From: Methylocystis sp. MJC1
Lineage (GTDB): Bacteria > Pseudomonadota > Alphaproteobacteria > Rhizobiales > Beijerinckiaceae
Assembly (NCBI RefSeq): GCF_026427715.1
Contig: NZ_CP107558.1
Coordinates: 2,455,001 to 2,519,000, forward strand
DNA length: 64,000 nucleotides
Direction: 5' to 3'
Shown: positions 14,753 to 21,408 of the stretch, one piece after another
How the letters are laid out: every line of letters begins with the position of its first letter
Numbering within the stretch: position 1 is the first letter of the stretch
Notes under the pieces: model-generated
What the model was told of the DNA's origin: nothing
Databases searched by the model: none
The model's input: only the letters and a program-made list of their open reading frames with translations
Made by a program: the position numbers and the translations under genes

Positions 14753-14811
14753 ATATTCTTCCATAGAATATTTTTCTTGACAGGAATTATTCCGCACGAG
14801 AATATCCTCCC
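14753..14811 (+). promoter_or_regulatory. Promoter-operator P2 (reads right)
   Basis: TTGACA at 14777-14782, a 17-bp spacer and GAATAT at 14800-14805 form a near-consensus promoter. The core TTCTTGACA, then TTATTCCG and GAGAATATC are shared with P1 (13811-13860). Upstream of the -35 is an extra perfect palindrome ATATTCT-TCCAT-AGAATAT (14753-14771). It should drive the operon 14857-18820 under the control of one of the two XRE regulators. Confidence 0.8.
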
Positions 14812-14856
14812 ATCAGCCGCCACTAACGCCCCCCCTCGGGCGGCAAGGAGGACTCC

Positions 14857-14976
14857 ATGTTCCACCTTCTCACCGAAGCCCAATTCGTCACCCTTCTCGT
14901 CGCCGCGCCCGGCCTGATCTTCTGCGCCGCCTTCGCCGGCGGCCGCTACTTCGCGCGCAACCTCATCGAGGCGTGA
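14857..14976 (+). CDS. 39-residue membrane peptide, first gene of the island operon
   Basis: ATG at 14857 with AGGAGGA upstream. The product has a hydrophobic central segment (FVTLLVAAPGLIFCAAFAGG) and a short basic end (RYFARNLIEA), so it is a one-helix membrane peptide. It lies about 45 bp after the predicted P2 transcript start and 3 bp before the next gene. Function unknown. Confidence 0.6.
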   Translation: MFHLLTEAQFVTLLVAAPGLIFCAAFAGGRYFARNLIEA

Positions 14977-14979
14977 GCG

Positions 14980-15144
14980 ATGGCGACCTTCTTCGCCTTC
15001 CTCTTCGGCTTCGCGCTCGCGCTGATCATCGGCTTTTTGCTCGGGTTCGCGGCGGCGGCGCAATCCGTCAAAGACGAGGCGGCGCGTGGCGTCATGTCCA
15101 TCGGCGGCAACCATTATCGCTGCACGAAGATCGATGCGGAGTGA
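14980..15144 (+). CDS. 54-residue membrane protein
   Basis: ATG at 14980, three bases after the stop of the previous gene. The N-terminal 30 residues are one transmembrane helix (FAFLFGFALALIIGFLLGFA), followed by a soluble tail (QSVKDEAARGVMSIGGNHYR then CTKIDAE). No family is recognised. Close spacing shows co-transcription and probably translational coupling. Confidence 0.6.
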   Translation: MATFFAFLFGFALALIIGFLLGFAAAAQSVKDEAARGVMSIGGNHYRCTKIDAE

Positions 15145-15148
15145 CGCG

Positions 15149-15418
15149 ATGCCTTTCAACCACAACACTCTTCTTTGGTGTTGCCATGTGCGCGGCCCAG
15201 ACGATCTTTACGCCGCGAAAGATTATGAAGAAGCGCGGCAAATGGCGGACGACCTCAATTTTCTCTTCGCGCCCCGCAAAGGCGTCGAACGACATGAGTT
15301 TGACCCGATCATCATAGCAGCGCCGATGGTTTGGCCAGGGACCCGTGACGAGCACGCGAAGGATTTGATCCGCCTCATGGGCGAACGCGTGCGATTCGCT
15401 CAGCGAGGCCGCAAATGA
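15149..15418 (+). CDS. Hypothetical protein, 89 residues
   Basis: A soluble-looking protein beginning MPFNHNTLLWCCHVRGPDDL and ending VRFAQRGRK. It starts four bases after the previous stop and overlaps the next gene by ATGA, so it belongs to the same operon. I do not recognise a family. The open frame extends further upstream but across the preceding gene. Confidence 0.6.
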   Translation: MPFNHNTLLWCCHVRGPDDLYAAKDYEEARQMADDLNFLFAPRKGVERHEFDPIIIAAPMVWPGTRDEHAKDLIRLMGERVRFAQRGRK

Positions 15419-15654
15419 CGCAGCCGACGAAGCTCCGCACGCATCTCGAGTTGGAGGAGATTTTTACTTCTGTCGAAGAGCGCCTGCACCCGGACGAGGC
15501 GGCGGTCCTCGTCATCGCATCGCCAAAAGAAGGCGGCGGCACACATATCAGCCTTTCAATGAATTGCAGCGACGCGATCGTCCAGGCTGCCCTTACCCAC
15601 GTCCTTCGCGGCTACGACGAAAAGGTGGAAATCGTCGAAGGGGGCACGCATTGA
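15415..15654 (+). CDS. Hypothetical protein, 79 residues
   Basis: Starts in an ATGA overlap with the previous gene. The product begins MTQPTKLRTHLELEEIFTSV and contains VLVIASPKEGGGTHISLSMN, a strand-rich middle with a Gly-rich turn, and ends in a charged tail. No family recognised. Its stop overlaps the TTG start of the next gene. Confidence 0.65.
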   Translation: MTQPTKLRTHLELEEIFTSVEERLHPDEAAVLVIASPKEGGGTHISLSMNCSDAIVQAALTHVLRGYDEKVEIVEGGTH

Positions 15655-15938
15655 GCGCCGCCGTAATCGATTTCCGCACACGTGCGCAGGCCGGGCCCAC
15701 CGAGCGCAGCCGCCTCACCACAACCTATCGCGAGATGCTCGCCGAGCCGCTCGAAGAATTCGAAATCGCCGTCGCCGGCGGCGACCTCTCGACCGCCCGC
15801 GACGCGCTTGCCGCCTTCATCGCTTTCGATCTGCCCGAGGGAACGCCGCTCGAGGCTCTCGAATGGCGCGGCGAACAAATCCGCACGCTCGCCGAGAAGC
15901 TTTGCGCGACCGAATGCGCGCCGAAAAGGACTCTCTAA
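15651..15938 (+). CDS. Hypothetical helical protein, 95 residues
   Basis: I chose TTG at 15651, which overlaps the preceding stop (TTGA) and has GAAGGGGG upstream; no ATG gives a better start. The product (SAAVIDFRTRAQAGPTERSR at the N-terminus, then REMLAEPLEEFEIAVAGGDL and EWRGEQIRTLAEKLCATEC) looks helical and acidic. It ends in a TAATG overlap with the ParB-like gene, so the two are translationally coupled and probably work together. Function unknown. Confidence 0.65.
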   Translation: MSAAVIDFRTRAQAGPTERSRLTTTYREMLAEPLEEFEIAVAGGDLSTARDALAAFIAFDLPEGTPLEALEWRGEQIRTLAEKLCATECAPKRTL

Positions 15939-17881
15939 TGACCACGCTTCCCCTTGCCAGCATCACCCGCATTTCGCCGTTCAATCCCAACCAGGACATG
16001 GAAAGCGACGTGTCATCGCTCGCCGCGACGATCCGCGCGATCGGCATGGAATATCCCTTGAGCGTGCGCGAGCGGCCCGATGTCAGGGGCGAGTTCGAAG
16101 TTCTGGATGGCGGCCGTCGCTGGCGCGCGCTCAAGTTGCTTGCCGCGCAGGATTCTGGCTTCGAGGAACATTTTCCTGAGGTCAAGATTTTCAACGGCGA
16201 CGACGCAGGGGCGCTCCAGCTCGCCCTTACGCTTTCCGTAACGCCTCGCGCGAAACATCCCGTCGACGATTTCGAGCGCTTCTCCCTTCTGGTCGAACAG
16301 CACGGCAGAACGATCGCCGACATCGCCCGAGACTTCGGCGAGACCGAGCGCCTTGTCCGCCAGCGCCTGGCGCTCGCTGCGCTGGCGCCGCGCGTGCGCG
16401 AGATGTGGCGCAAGGGCGAGATCACGCGCGAGGCCGCCGAGGCCTATACGATCGCACCGCTCGCCGCGCAGGAGGCGCTGCTCGACGATTGGGAAAAACG
16501 GGCGCCGGGCAAGATAAAGGACGCCTTCTTCATCCGCGCCGCCTTGCGCGGCGACACGATGGTCGCAGTCGAGCCCGTCGCGAAATTCATCTGCGCTGAT
16601 CTTTCGCGTCTCGCCGTCTACCGCGATCGCGGCGGTCGTGTGCTGGAGGATTTGTTCTCCGAGCAACCGGGGCTGCAAGACCCTCCGATCGCCGTTGCGC
16701 TTGCCAATGATCTGCTGCGCGACGAGGCGCAATGGGTCGCCGATGCGGAGGGCTGGGGCCACGCCTTCGCGGGCGAGGACGAGGGCGGCTTCGAGGAATG
16801 CCTTCTCTCGACCGATGATGAGGAGCGGCTCAACACGATCGCACGCGAGCTCGCCGGTGAATGCTCGAAGGCAAAGCGCAAGAAGCTGATTGCCGAGCGC
16901 GAGGCGATCATGGCGGCGGTCGACGATCGCGCCGCCTATGGCGTGCGCGCCGACCTCGATGCGGCAGGCGAGATTTATTTTACCCGCGGCGTCGCGCTCC
17001 CCGACGAAGCCGCGCAAAGGCCCGGCGGCGACGACCAAGAGTCGCCGCCGGGCGAGAGTGAAGATCAGTCTTTCGCGACATGTGAACGCCCGGAGCAGGG
17101 CGATGTTCCGAAGCCTCTCGGTGATCCCGGAAAGCAGCTTCGCGCCGTCATCGACGCCGGCGCGACCCTGGCATTGCGCGACGCCGTGCGCCAGCGGCCT
17201 GACATCGCCTTGATGCTCGCCGTGGCGGCGCTCGGGTGCCAGTGGGGCGCCTTTGGCCTCGGCCTGCGTCCCGTTCAATCGCAGGAGCCAGAAGACGACG
17301 ATCTCCTGAAGCGCATCCGGCCGCTCTATTTCGCCGATGCGCTCGCCGCATGCGCGGAGGCCTCGACGAACGATCTCACCGTCGCTTTCGCACGTATCGT
17401 CGCAGTAGGGATGGAAGCGCAAGGGATCGGCTTCGATGCGATCGGTAAGCTCTTCCAAGCCATCGCCGCGCGCGGCGGCGACGTGACGGGCGCGATCTTA
17501 CGGGCCCACGATCACCGCGCCTTTTTCGAGGCCGCCGAGAAGGAGCGCACGCTGCGCATCATCGGCGCGCTGATCGGCCCCGCCGAGGCCGCCCGCGCCA
17601 GCCGGATGAAGAAAGACAAGCTCGCAGCACATGCCGCGACGCTCGCCAAGGAAAAGGGCTATCTCCCGCCGCCCTTCGGCAATTGGGTTTCCTTCCCCAC
17701 GCGCTCCGGCGCGCTCGACGAGGCGATTTATTCTGACCGCGATACGCCGCTCGCCCAGGCGATGCGCGAGGCGATCGACAAGGATGAGGCAGGCGAGAGC
17801 ACCGGCAAGGGGCGCAGGCGCGGCCCGCGCAAGACGCCGATCGAGAAGGCAATTGCTAAGACGAAAGGAGCCGCGGCGTGA
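15938..17881 (+). CDS. Large ParB/Spo0J-type protein
   Basis: A 647-residue protein with an N-terminal ParB nuclease-like/CTP-binding fold at residues about 10-100 (ISPFNPNQDMESDVSSLAAT, then GGRRWRALKLLAA) and a KorB/ParB helix-turn-helix region near 125-170 (TIADIARDFGETERLVRQRL). The following ~450 residues are unlike chromosomal ParB (usually about 290 residues) and end in a basic Arg/Lys-rich tail (GKGRRRGPRKTPIEKAIAKT). No ParA gene is nearby. Large ParB-like proteins of this type are found on alphaproteobacterial plasmids, phages and ICEs, where roles range from partition to gene regulation. The start is the ATG overlapping the upstream stop. No parS-like site was recognised by eye. 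Confidence 0.88.
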   Translation: MTTLPLASITRISPFNPNQDMESDVSSLAATIRAIGMEYPLSVRERPDVRGEFEVLDGGRRWRALKLLAAQDSGFEEHFPEVKIFNGDDAGALQLALTLSVTPRAKHPVDDFERFSLLVEQHGRTIADIARDFGETERLVRQRLALAALAPRVREMWRKGEITREAAEAYTIAPLAAQEALLDDWEKRAPGKIKDAFFIRAALRGDTMVAVEPVAKFICADLSRLAVYRDRGGRVLEDLFSEQPGLQDPPIAVALANDLLRDEAQWVADAEGWGHAFAGEDEGGFEECLLSTDDEERLNTIARELAGECSKAKRKKLIAEREAIMAAVDDRAAYGVRADLDAAGEIYFTRGVALPDEAAQRPGGDDQESPPGESEDQSFATCERPEQGDVPKPLGDPGKQLRAVIDAGATLALRDAVRQRPDIALMLAVAALGCQWGAFGLGLRPVQSQEPEDDDLLKRIRPLYFADALAACAEASTNDLTVAFARIVAVGMEAQGIGFDAIGKLFQAIAARGGDVTGAILRAHDHRAFFEAAEKERTLRIIGALIGPAEAARASRMKKDKLAAHAATLAKEKGYLPPPFGNWVSFPTRSGALDEAIYSDRDTPLAQAMREAIDKDEAGESTGKGRRRGPRKTPIEKAIAKTKGAAA

Positions 17882-18204
17882 GCGAGGAGACAACCAATTC
17901 AGACCTCCCGCGCGCTGACAGCGGCGGATGGGAGTGGGCGATCGTCGAGATCTTCGGACATCGCCGCCACGCCGAGCGCACACGCGAGGAAGAGCGCTTC
18001 GGCGCGAAGATGCTGCGCATCGACGTGCCGAACAAAGGCGATCCCCAGCAGCATGGTTGGACGACGCATTACTACGGCGGCTCGGCGATTTTTTCTTTCT
18101 CGCTGACGGACGAAGCGACCGCGCAGCGCGCCAACAAGCCCTATGAGCCGCCGTCACGCCTCACCTATGTTGCCGATGAAGACGAAGAGAAGTTGGAGCA
18201 ATGA
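17878..18204 (+). CDS. Hypothetical protein, 108 residues
   Basis: GTG start overlapping the ParB-like stop (GTGA). The product contains GWEWAIVEIFGHRRHAERTR, then GAKMLRIDVPNKGDPQQHGW and THYYGGSAIFSFSLTDE, with an acidic tail. This resembles a small family of phage/island proteins with the pattern W-x-VVEIFGHR-x-H-x-G that occur next to other small genes in alphaproteobacterial mobile elements. Function unknown. It overlaps the next gene by ATGA. Confidence 0.7.
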   Translation: MSEETTNSDLPRADSGGWEWAIVEIFGHRRHAERTREEERFGAKMLRIDVPNKGDPQQHGWTTHYYGGSAIFSFSLTDEATAQRANKPYEPPSRLTYVADEDEEKLEQ

Positions 18205-18452
18205 CGGAGCGGCTCGCCCTTCAATATTCCGACAATTCTTTCGGCGTTCTCGCCGAAGGCGTGACGCTCGAAAAGGCCCATGAGGAACGCCGCCTTATCG
18301 ATGAAAACGAGAGACGCCCCGAGCATCTCACGCGCATCGTCCGCGTTTCGCTCACCCTCGTCGAGACGCTCTTCGATCCGACGATCCCGCCGGCAGCCAA
18401 GAAGCCAGAGCGCTACGCGCAGTGCAAACGTCTTGTCCCGGAAGAGCCGTGA
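18201..18452 (+). CDS. Hypothetical protein, 83 residues
   Basis: Starts in an ATGA overlap with the previous gene. A charged, mostly helical protein (GVTLEKAHEERRLIDENERR, then TRIVRVSLTLVETL). I do not recognise a family. Last gene of the tightly overlapped block before a 62-bp gap. Confidence 0.6.
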   Translation: MTERLALQYSDNSFGVLAEGVTLEKAHEERRLIDENERRPEHLTRIVRVSLTLVETLFDPTIPPAAKKPERYAQCKRLVPEEP

Positions 18453-18514
18453 TCCGGCTCGCCCGCTTCGTCGCGTGGCGCCAGGTCTGAAAGGACCAAT
18501 CGACGAGGTCTGCG

Positions 18515-18607
18515 ATGGCTGAGCTGAAATCGAACGTTTTGAAACGTGGCGCGATTGCCGATTGGAACAACGGCGACTGCGCTCTCCCAGATAACTATGA
18601 GGCCTGA
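18515..18607 (+). CDS. 30-residue peptide
   Basis: ATG at 18515 with GAGG 6-7 nt upstream encodes a 30-residue soluble peptide (AELKSNVLKRGAIADWNNGD at its core). It fits the spacing of the operon and has a good ribosome-binding site, but nothing else supports it. No family known to me. Confidence 0.4.
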   Translation: MAELKSNVLKRGAIADWNNGDCALPDNYEA

Positions 18608-18610
18608 AGT

Positions 18611-18820
18611 ATGTCGCGCCGCCCTGCCCTCGTCACCAAGACCGATTTGCGCATGGCCGTCGCCGCCGCTGCGACAGCCCCATCTCCCATGGCCGTCAGG
18701 ATCGACAAGGCCGGAAATATCCTCATTCTGCCGGTAAACGGGAAGCTAGACCAATCCTCCCTGAAAGCGCCCTTTGTCCTGCCGCAGGATAACGCCGACG
18801 AGAACGAGCCCGACCTTTAA
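18611..18820 (+). CDS. Hypothetical protein, 69 residues
   Basis: A small protein between the 30-residue peptide and the integrase. It starts MSRRPALVTKTDLRMAVAAA, has a strand-like centre (MAVRIDKAGNILILPVNGK) and an acidic end. Short proteins with VTQADIARALRAA-like starts and a 'VEI..DG.I.I' core are often found just upstream of tyrosine integrases in alphaproteobacterial prophages, and some are excisionase-like, but this is resemblance only. It ends three bases before the integrase start, so both are likely co-transcribed. Confidence 0.6.
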   Translation: MSRRPALVTKTDLRMAVAAAATAPSPMAVRIDKAGNILILPVNGKLDQSSLKAPFVLPQDNADENEPDL

Positions 18821-18823
18821 GCC

Positions 18824-19897
18824 ATGCCGCGCCGCCGCCCGATATACCTGCACAAGGAGACGACCCGCCACGGGCGCACGGTCTATTACTTCCGGCGCGA
18901 CAAGGACGCGCCGCGCATTCGAATTAATGGCGAGTATGGGTCGGAGCAGTTCATGGCCGAGTATATGGCCGCGCTGGCCGGTGAACCGGTCGAGTCGGCC
19001 CCGGCAAAGACTGCACAAGGCACGCTCGCCTGGCTGATCGAGCGCTATCGGGACAGCGCCGAATGGGCAAAGTTCTCTCCCGCCACCAAGCGCCAGCGCG
19101 AAAACATCCTAAAGCAGGTCATCAAAAATGGTGGCGACTCGACGCTGACCTCGATCAAGCGTTCGACAATCGCGAAGGCTCGGGACAAGCGCGCCAATAC
19201 GCCCGCTCAGGCAAACCACTTCCTGAAGGTCATGCGCTCCCTGTTCAAATGGGCGCACGAGGCCGGGCTTGTCGCCGATAATCCGACCCTCGGCGTCTCA
19301 TTCGCCCGCAGCAAGACGGACGGGCACCACGTCTGGACGGAGGAAGAGGTTCAGCAGTTCAAGCGCCGCTGGCCGGTCGGGACGCGAGAGCGGCTCGCGC
19401 TTGCCATCCTGCTCTACACCGGCCTGCGCCGCGGCGACGCGGCCCGGCTCGGGCGCCAGCACGTCCGTGACGGCGTTATCATGCTGAACACAGAAAAAAC
19501 CGGCACCCGGGTCGAGATCCCCATCCTGCCGGAGCTCGCCGAGATTATCGACGCGTCGCCTACGGGAGACTTGGCATTCATCGCCAAGCTAGATCGCGCC
19601 CCAATGGACAAGAACAGCTTTGGGAACTGGTTTCGAGACGCCTGCGTTGCCGCCGGCGTCCCCGGGCGCGCTCACGGACTCCGTAAAGCTGGCGCGACCC
19701 GGGCTGCTGAGAACGGGGCGACCGAGAAGGAGCTTGAGGCGATATTCGGTTGGACGGACGGCGGCAGGACGGCCGCGATCTATACGCGCGAGGCTGACCG
19801 GAAAAAGCTCGCCCGGGCGGCCGTTGGGAAGCTATCGCGACGAAAATCCAATACCCGCACCACTCTATCAGGTGCGGGGAATTTTCGAGAAAAGTAA
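18824..19897 (+). CDS. Tyrosine recombinase / phage-type integrase
   Basis: A 357-residue integrase. A short N-terminal arm-binding part (RRRPIYLHKETTRHGRTVYY) is followed by a core-binding SAM-like domain (residues about 65-160) and the catalytic domain. Conserved residues seen are Arg in LLYTGLRRGD (near 201), Lys in LNTEKTGTR, His-x-x-Arg in HGLRKAGATR (His near 283), Trp in the FGWTDGGRT box where many relatives have His, and the nucleophile Tyr in IYTREA (near 320). It ends 26 bp before the 3' end of a tRNA-Cys gene, the expected attachment site, so it marks the right boundary of an integrated element. Confidence 0.93.
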   Translation: MPRRRPIYLHKETTRHGRTVYYFRRDKDAPRIRINGEYGSEQFMAEYMAALAGEPVESAPAKTAQGTLAWLIERYRDSAEWAKFSPATKRQRENILKQVIKNGGDSTLTSIKRSTIAKARDKRANTPAQANHFLKVMRSLFKWAHEAGLVADNPTLGVSFARSKTDGHHVWTEEEVQQFKRRWPVGTRERLALAILLYTGLRRGDAARLGRQHVRDGVIMLNTEKTGTRVEIPILPELAEIIDASPTGDLAFIAKLDRAPMDKNSFGNWFRDACVAAGVPGRAHGLRKAGATRAAENGATEKELEAIFGWTDGGRTAAIYTREADRKKLARAAVGKLSRRKSNTRTTLSGAGNFREK

Positions 19898-19923
19898 GGT
19901 TTTACAGATACTTATAAACGGAG

Positions 19924-19997
19924 TGGAGGCCTCGGAGGGAATCGAACCCCCGTACAAGGATTTGCAGTCCTCTGCGTAGCCACTCCGCCACGAGGCC
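19924..19997 (-). tRNA. tRNA-Cys (anticodon GCA)
   Basis: Read on the minus strand: acceptor strand GGCCTCG, D-arm with GGAGTGGCTACGC, anticodon arm AGGA CTGCAAA TCCT (anticodon GCA), T-arm GGGGG TTCGATT CCCTC region, and closing CGAGGCC followed by T and an encoded CCA at the 3' end. The fold is complete. The 3' end faces the integrase gene, which fits use of this tRNA as attachment site. No second copy of the 3' segment was found in the 19.9 kb to the left. Confidence 0.93.
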
Positions 19998-20085
19998 ATC
20001 CGGCAAAGCGCTCAGCGCTTCGCGTGAGCCGCTCTTACAGGAGGGCGGCGCCGCGAGCAAGGGGATGTGACGTAAAAGCGAAGGA

Positions 20086-20799
20086 TCAGTCTGAGGCGCG
20101 CGAGGACCAGGCGGCGTGGGCGACATTGGTCAGCCGGGCGAGCTCCTCGGCGATGGCGTCGAGCTCCTCGGCCTCGACGCTGGTCGCCGCGAGCGTGGCG
20201 ACGATTTCCACGCCATCCTCCCGCTCCATTTCCCGAATTTCGCGGGCCGGATATTTCGCCGCCTCCAGCCGCTCGTCGAGCAACTCTCGCAGCGCGTCGC
20301 GGCTCTGCTCGTCGGTCGTCACGCGCATCTCGAAGATCGACTCGGTGCGGCTTTCGTCGATGGGCGCGCGCTCGATGAGATTGACGAGCGGCCGCAGGAA
20401 GGTGTTGCCGGCCAGCACGAATCCGCACAGCAGCGCCGCCTCGGCCGGATGGTCGGCCCCGGCGAAGGCGCCCGTCACCGCCGAGCACCAGACCGTCGCC
20501 GCCGTATTGAGGCCGCGGATGTTCATCCCCTCTTTCAGGATCACGCCCGCGCCCAGGAAGCCGACGCCCGAGGCGACATAGGCGAGCACCTGGGTCGCGC
20601 CCTGATTGCCCATGAGCCGCATGCCCAGATCGACGAAGGCCGAGGCGCCCAAAGCCACGAGGGCGTTGGTGCGCAGCCCGGCGTTGCGCTGGCGATATTG
20701 CCGCTCCGCGCCGATCAGCGTGCCCAGAAGCAGCGCGACGAGGAGCGAGACGAAGGTGTTGACGAATTCGACGCCATTGAAGCTGAAGATGCCGGCCAT
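20086..20799 (-). CDS. MgtC/SapB family membrane protein
   Basis: A 237-residue protein. The N-terminal half holds about five transmembrane helices with MgtC landmarks: LLVALLLGTLIGAERQYRQR, GLRTNALVALGASAF, VGFLGAGVILKEG and GLNTAATVWCSA. The C-terminal half is a soluble ACT-like domain (RTESIFEMRVTTDEQSRDAL). MgtC proteins help survival under low Mg2+ or inside hosts and can affect the F-type ATPase; here only the family is certain. It follows the tRNA-Cys and is separated by 18 bp from the cupin gene upstream on the same strand, so the two may be one operon. Confidence 0.9.
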   Translation of the reverse strand: MAGIFSFNGVEFVNTFVSLLVALLLGTLIGAERQYRQRNAGLRTNALVALGASAFVDLGMRLMGNQGATQVLAYVASGVGFLGAGVILKEGMNIRGLNTAATVWCSAVTGAFAGADHPAEAALLCGFVLAGNTFLRPLVNLIERAPIDESRTESIFEMRVTTDEQSRDALRELLDERLEAAKYPAREIREMEREDGVEIVATLAATSVEAEELDAIAEELARLTNVAHAAWSSRASD

Positions 20800-20817
20800 A
20801 GGCTCACATTTCTTAAT

Positions 20818-21303
20818 TTAATAGGGACGGCCGTCCTTGTGGAAGAATCGCCAGCGCCCGTCCCGATCGAGGCGCGCCGCGAGGTCGTCCTCGGGATAGT
20901 CCGCGCGATCCCCTGCGGTTCGGTCGCCGATTTCGAGATAGACCGCATCTATGTCAGTTCGGTTGACAAGATGATGGGCAAGGCCGCCGGCCGGGAAGCC
21001 GGCGCACATGCCGGGATGAAGCGCTGTCTCGCCCGATTCGGTGACCAGCGTCGGCGCGCCTTCCAGAACATAAATGAACTCGTCCTGCCGGCTGTGCCGG
21101 TGCATCAGCGCCGAATGCGCGCCTGGCGCGAGCCGCGTGAGATTCACGCCGAAATTGCTCAATCCGAAGAGATCGCCGAGCACGCGCTTCTCGCGCCCGG
21201 CCATTCGCGCGGCGAAAGGCTCGGGGTAGATGGAGGGGCGACTGCGCGGGGCGACCGCTGCCGCCTCGACCACGGCCGGAAGCTTTTTCTCATCGTCGGC
21301 CAC
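20818..21303 (-). CDS. Cupin-domain protein
   Basis: A 161-residue single-domain cupin. The two cupin motifs are visible: HRHSRQDEFIYVLEGAPTLV (metal-binding His and Glu) and the second around HPGMCAGFPAGGLAHHLVNR. The rest (YPEPFAARMAGREKRVLGDL, GDRTAGDRADYPEDDL) matches a widespread proteobacterial group of unknown substrate. I chose GTG at 21303, which has AAGGGGGAG at good spacing; the frame extends ten codons further to a TTG. Enzyme activity cannot be assigned. Confidence 0.85.
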   Translation of the reverse strand: MADDEKKLPAVVEAAAVAPRSRPSIYPEPFAARMAGREKRVLGDLFGLSNFGVNLTRLAPGAHSALMHRHSRQDEFIYVLEGAPTLVTESGETALHPGMCAGFPAGGLAHHLVNRTDIDAVYLEIGDRTAGDRADYPEDDLAARLDRDGRWRFFHKDGRPY

Positions 21304-21408
21304 CCGGTCTCCCCCTTCCCGTGATTCCTCCAATTTGACAGGCGCCGCTCATTCTGCCCATCTTCGCGCCCCGTGCGCCAGAGCGGCGCCTTGTGGGATC
21401 GCGCTGAA

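Noticed and set aside
14578..15168. 196-residue minus-strand frame over the start of the island operon
   Set aside because: Lys/Glu-rich low-complexity antisense product over two well-supported small genes, the P2 promoter and a terminator.
16013..17458. 481-residue open frame on the minus strand
   Set aside because: Antisense of the ParB-like gene, without motifs and against the direction of a tightly coupled operon.
13490..19897. Complete prophage
   Set aside because: The regulator switch and integrase fit, but no terminase, capsid, tail, lysis or replication gene was seen.
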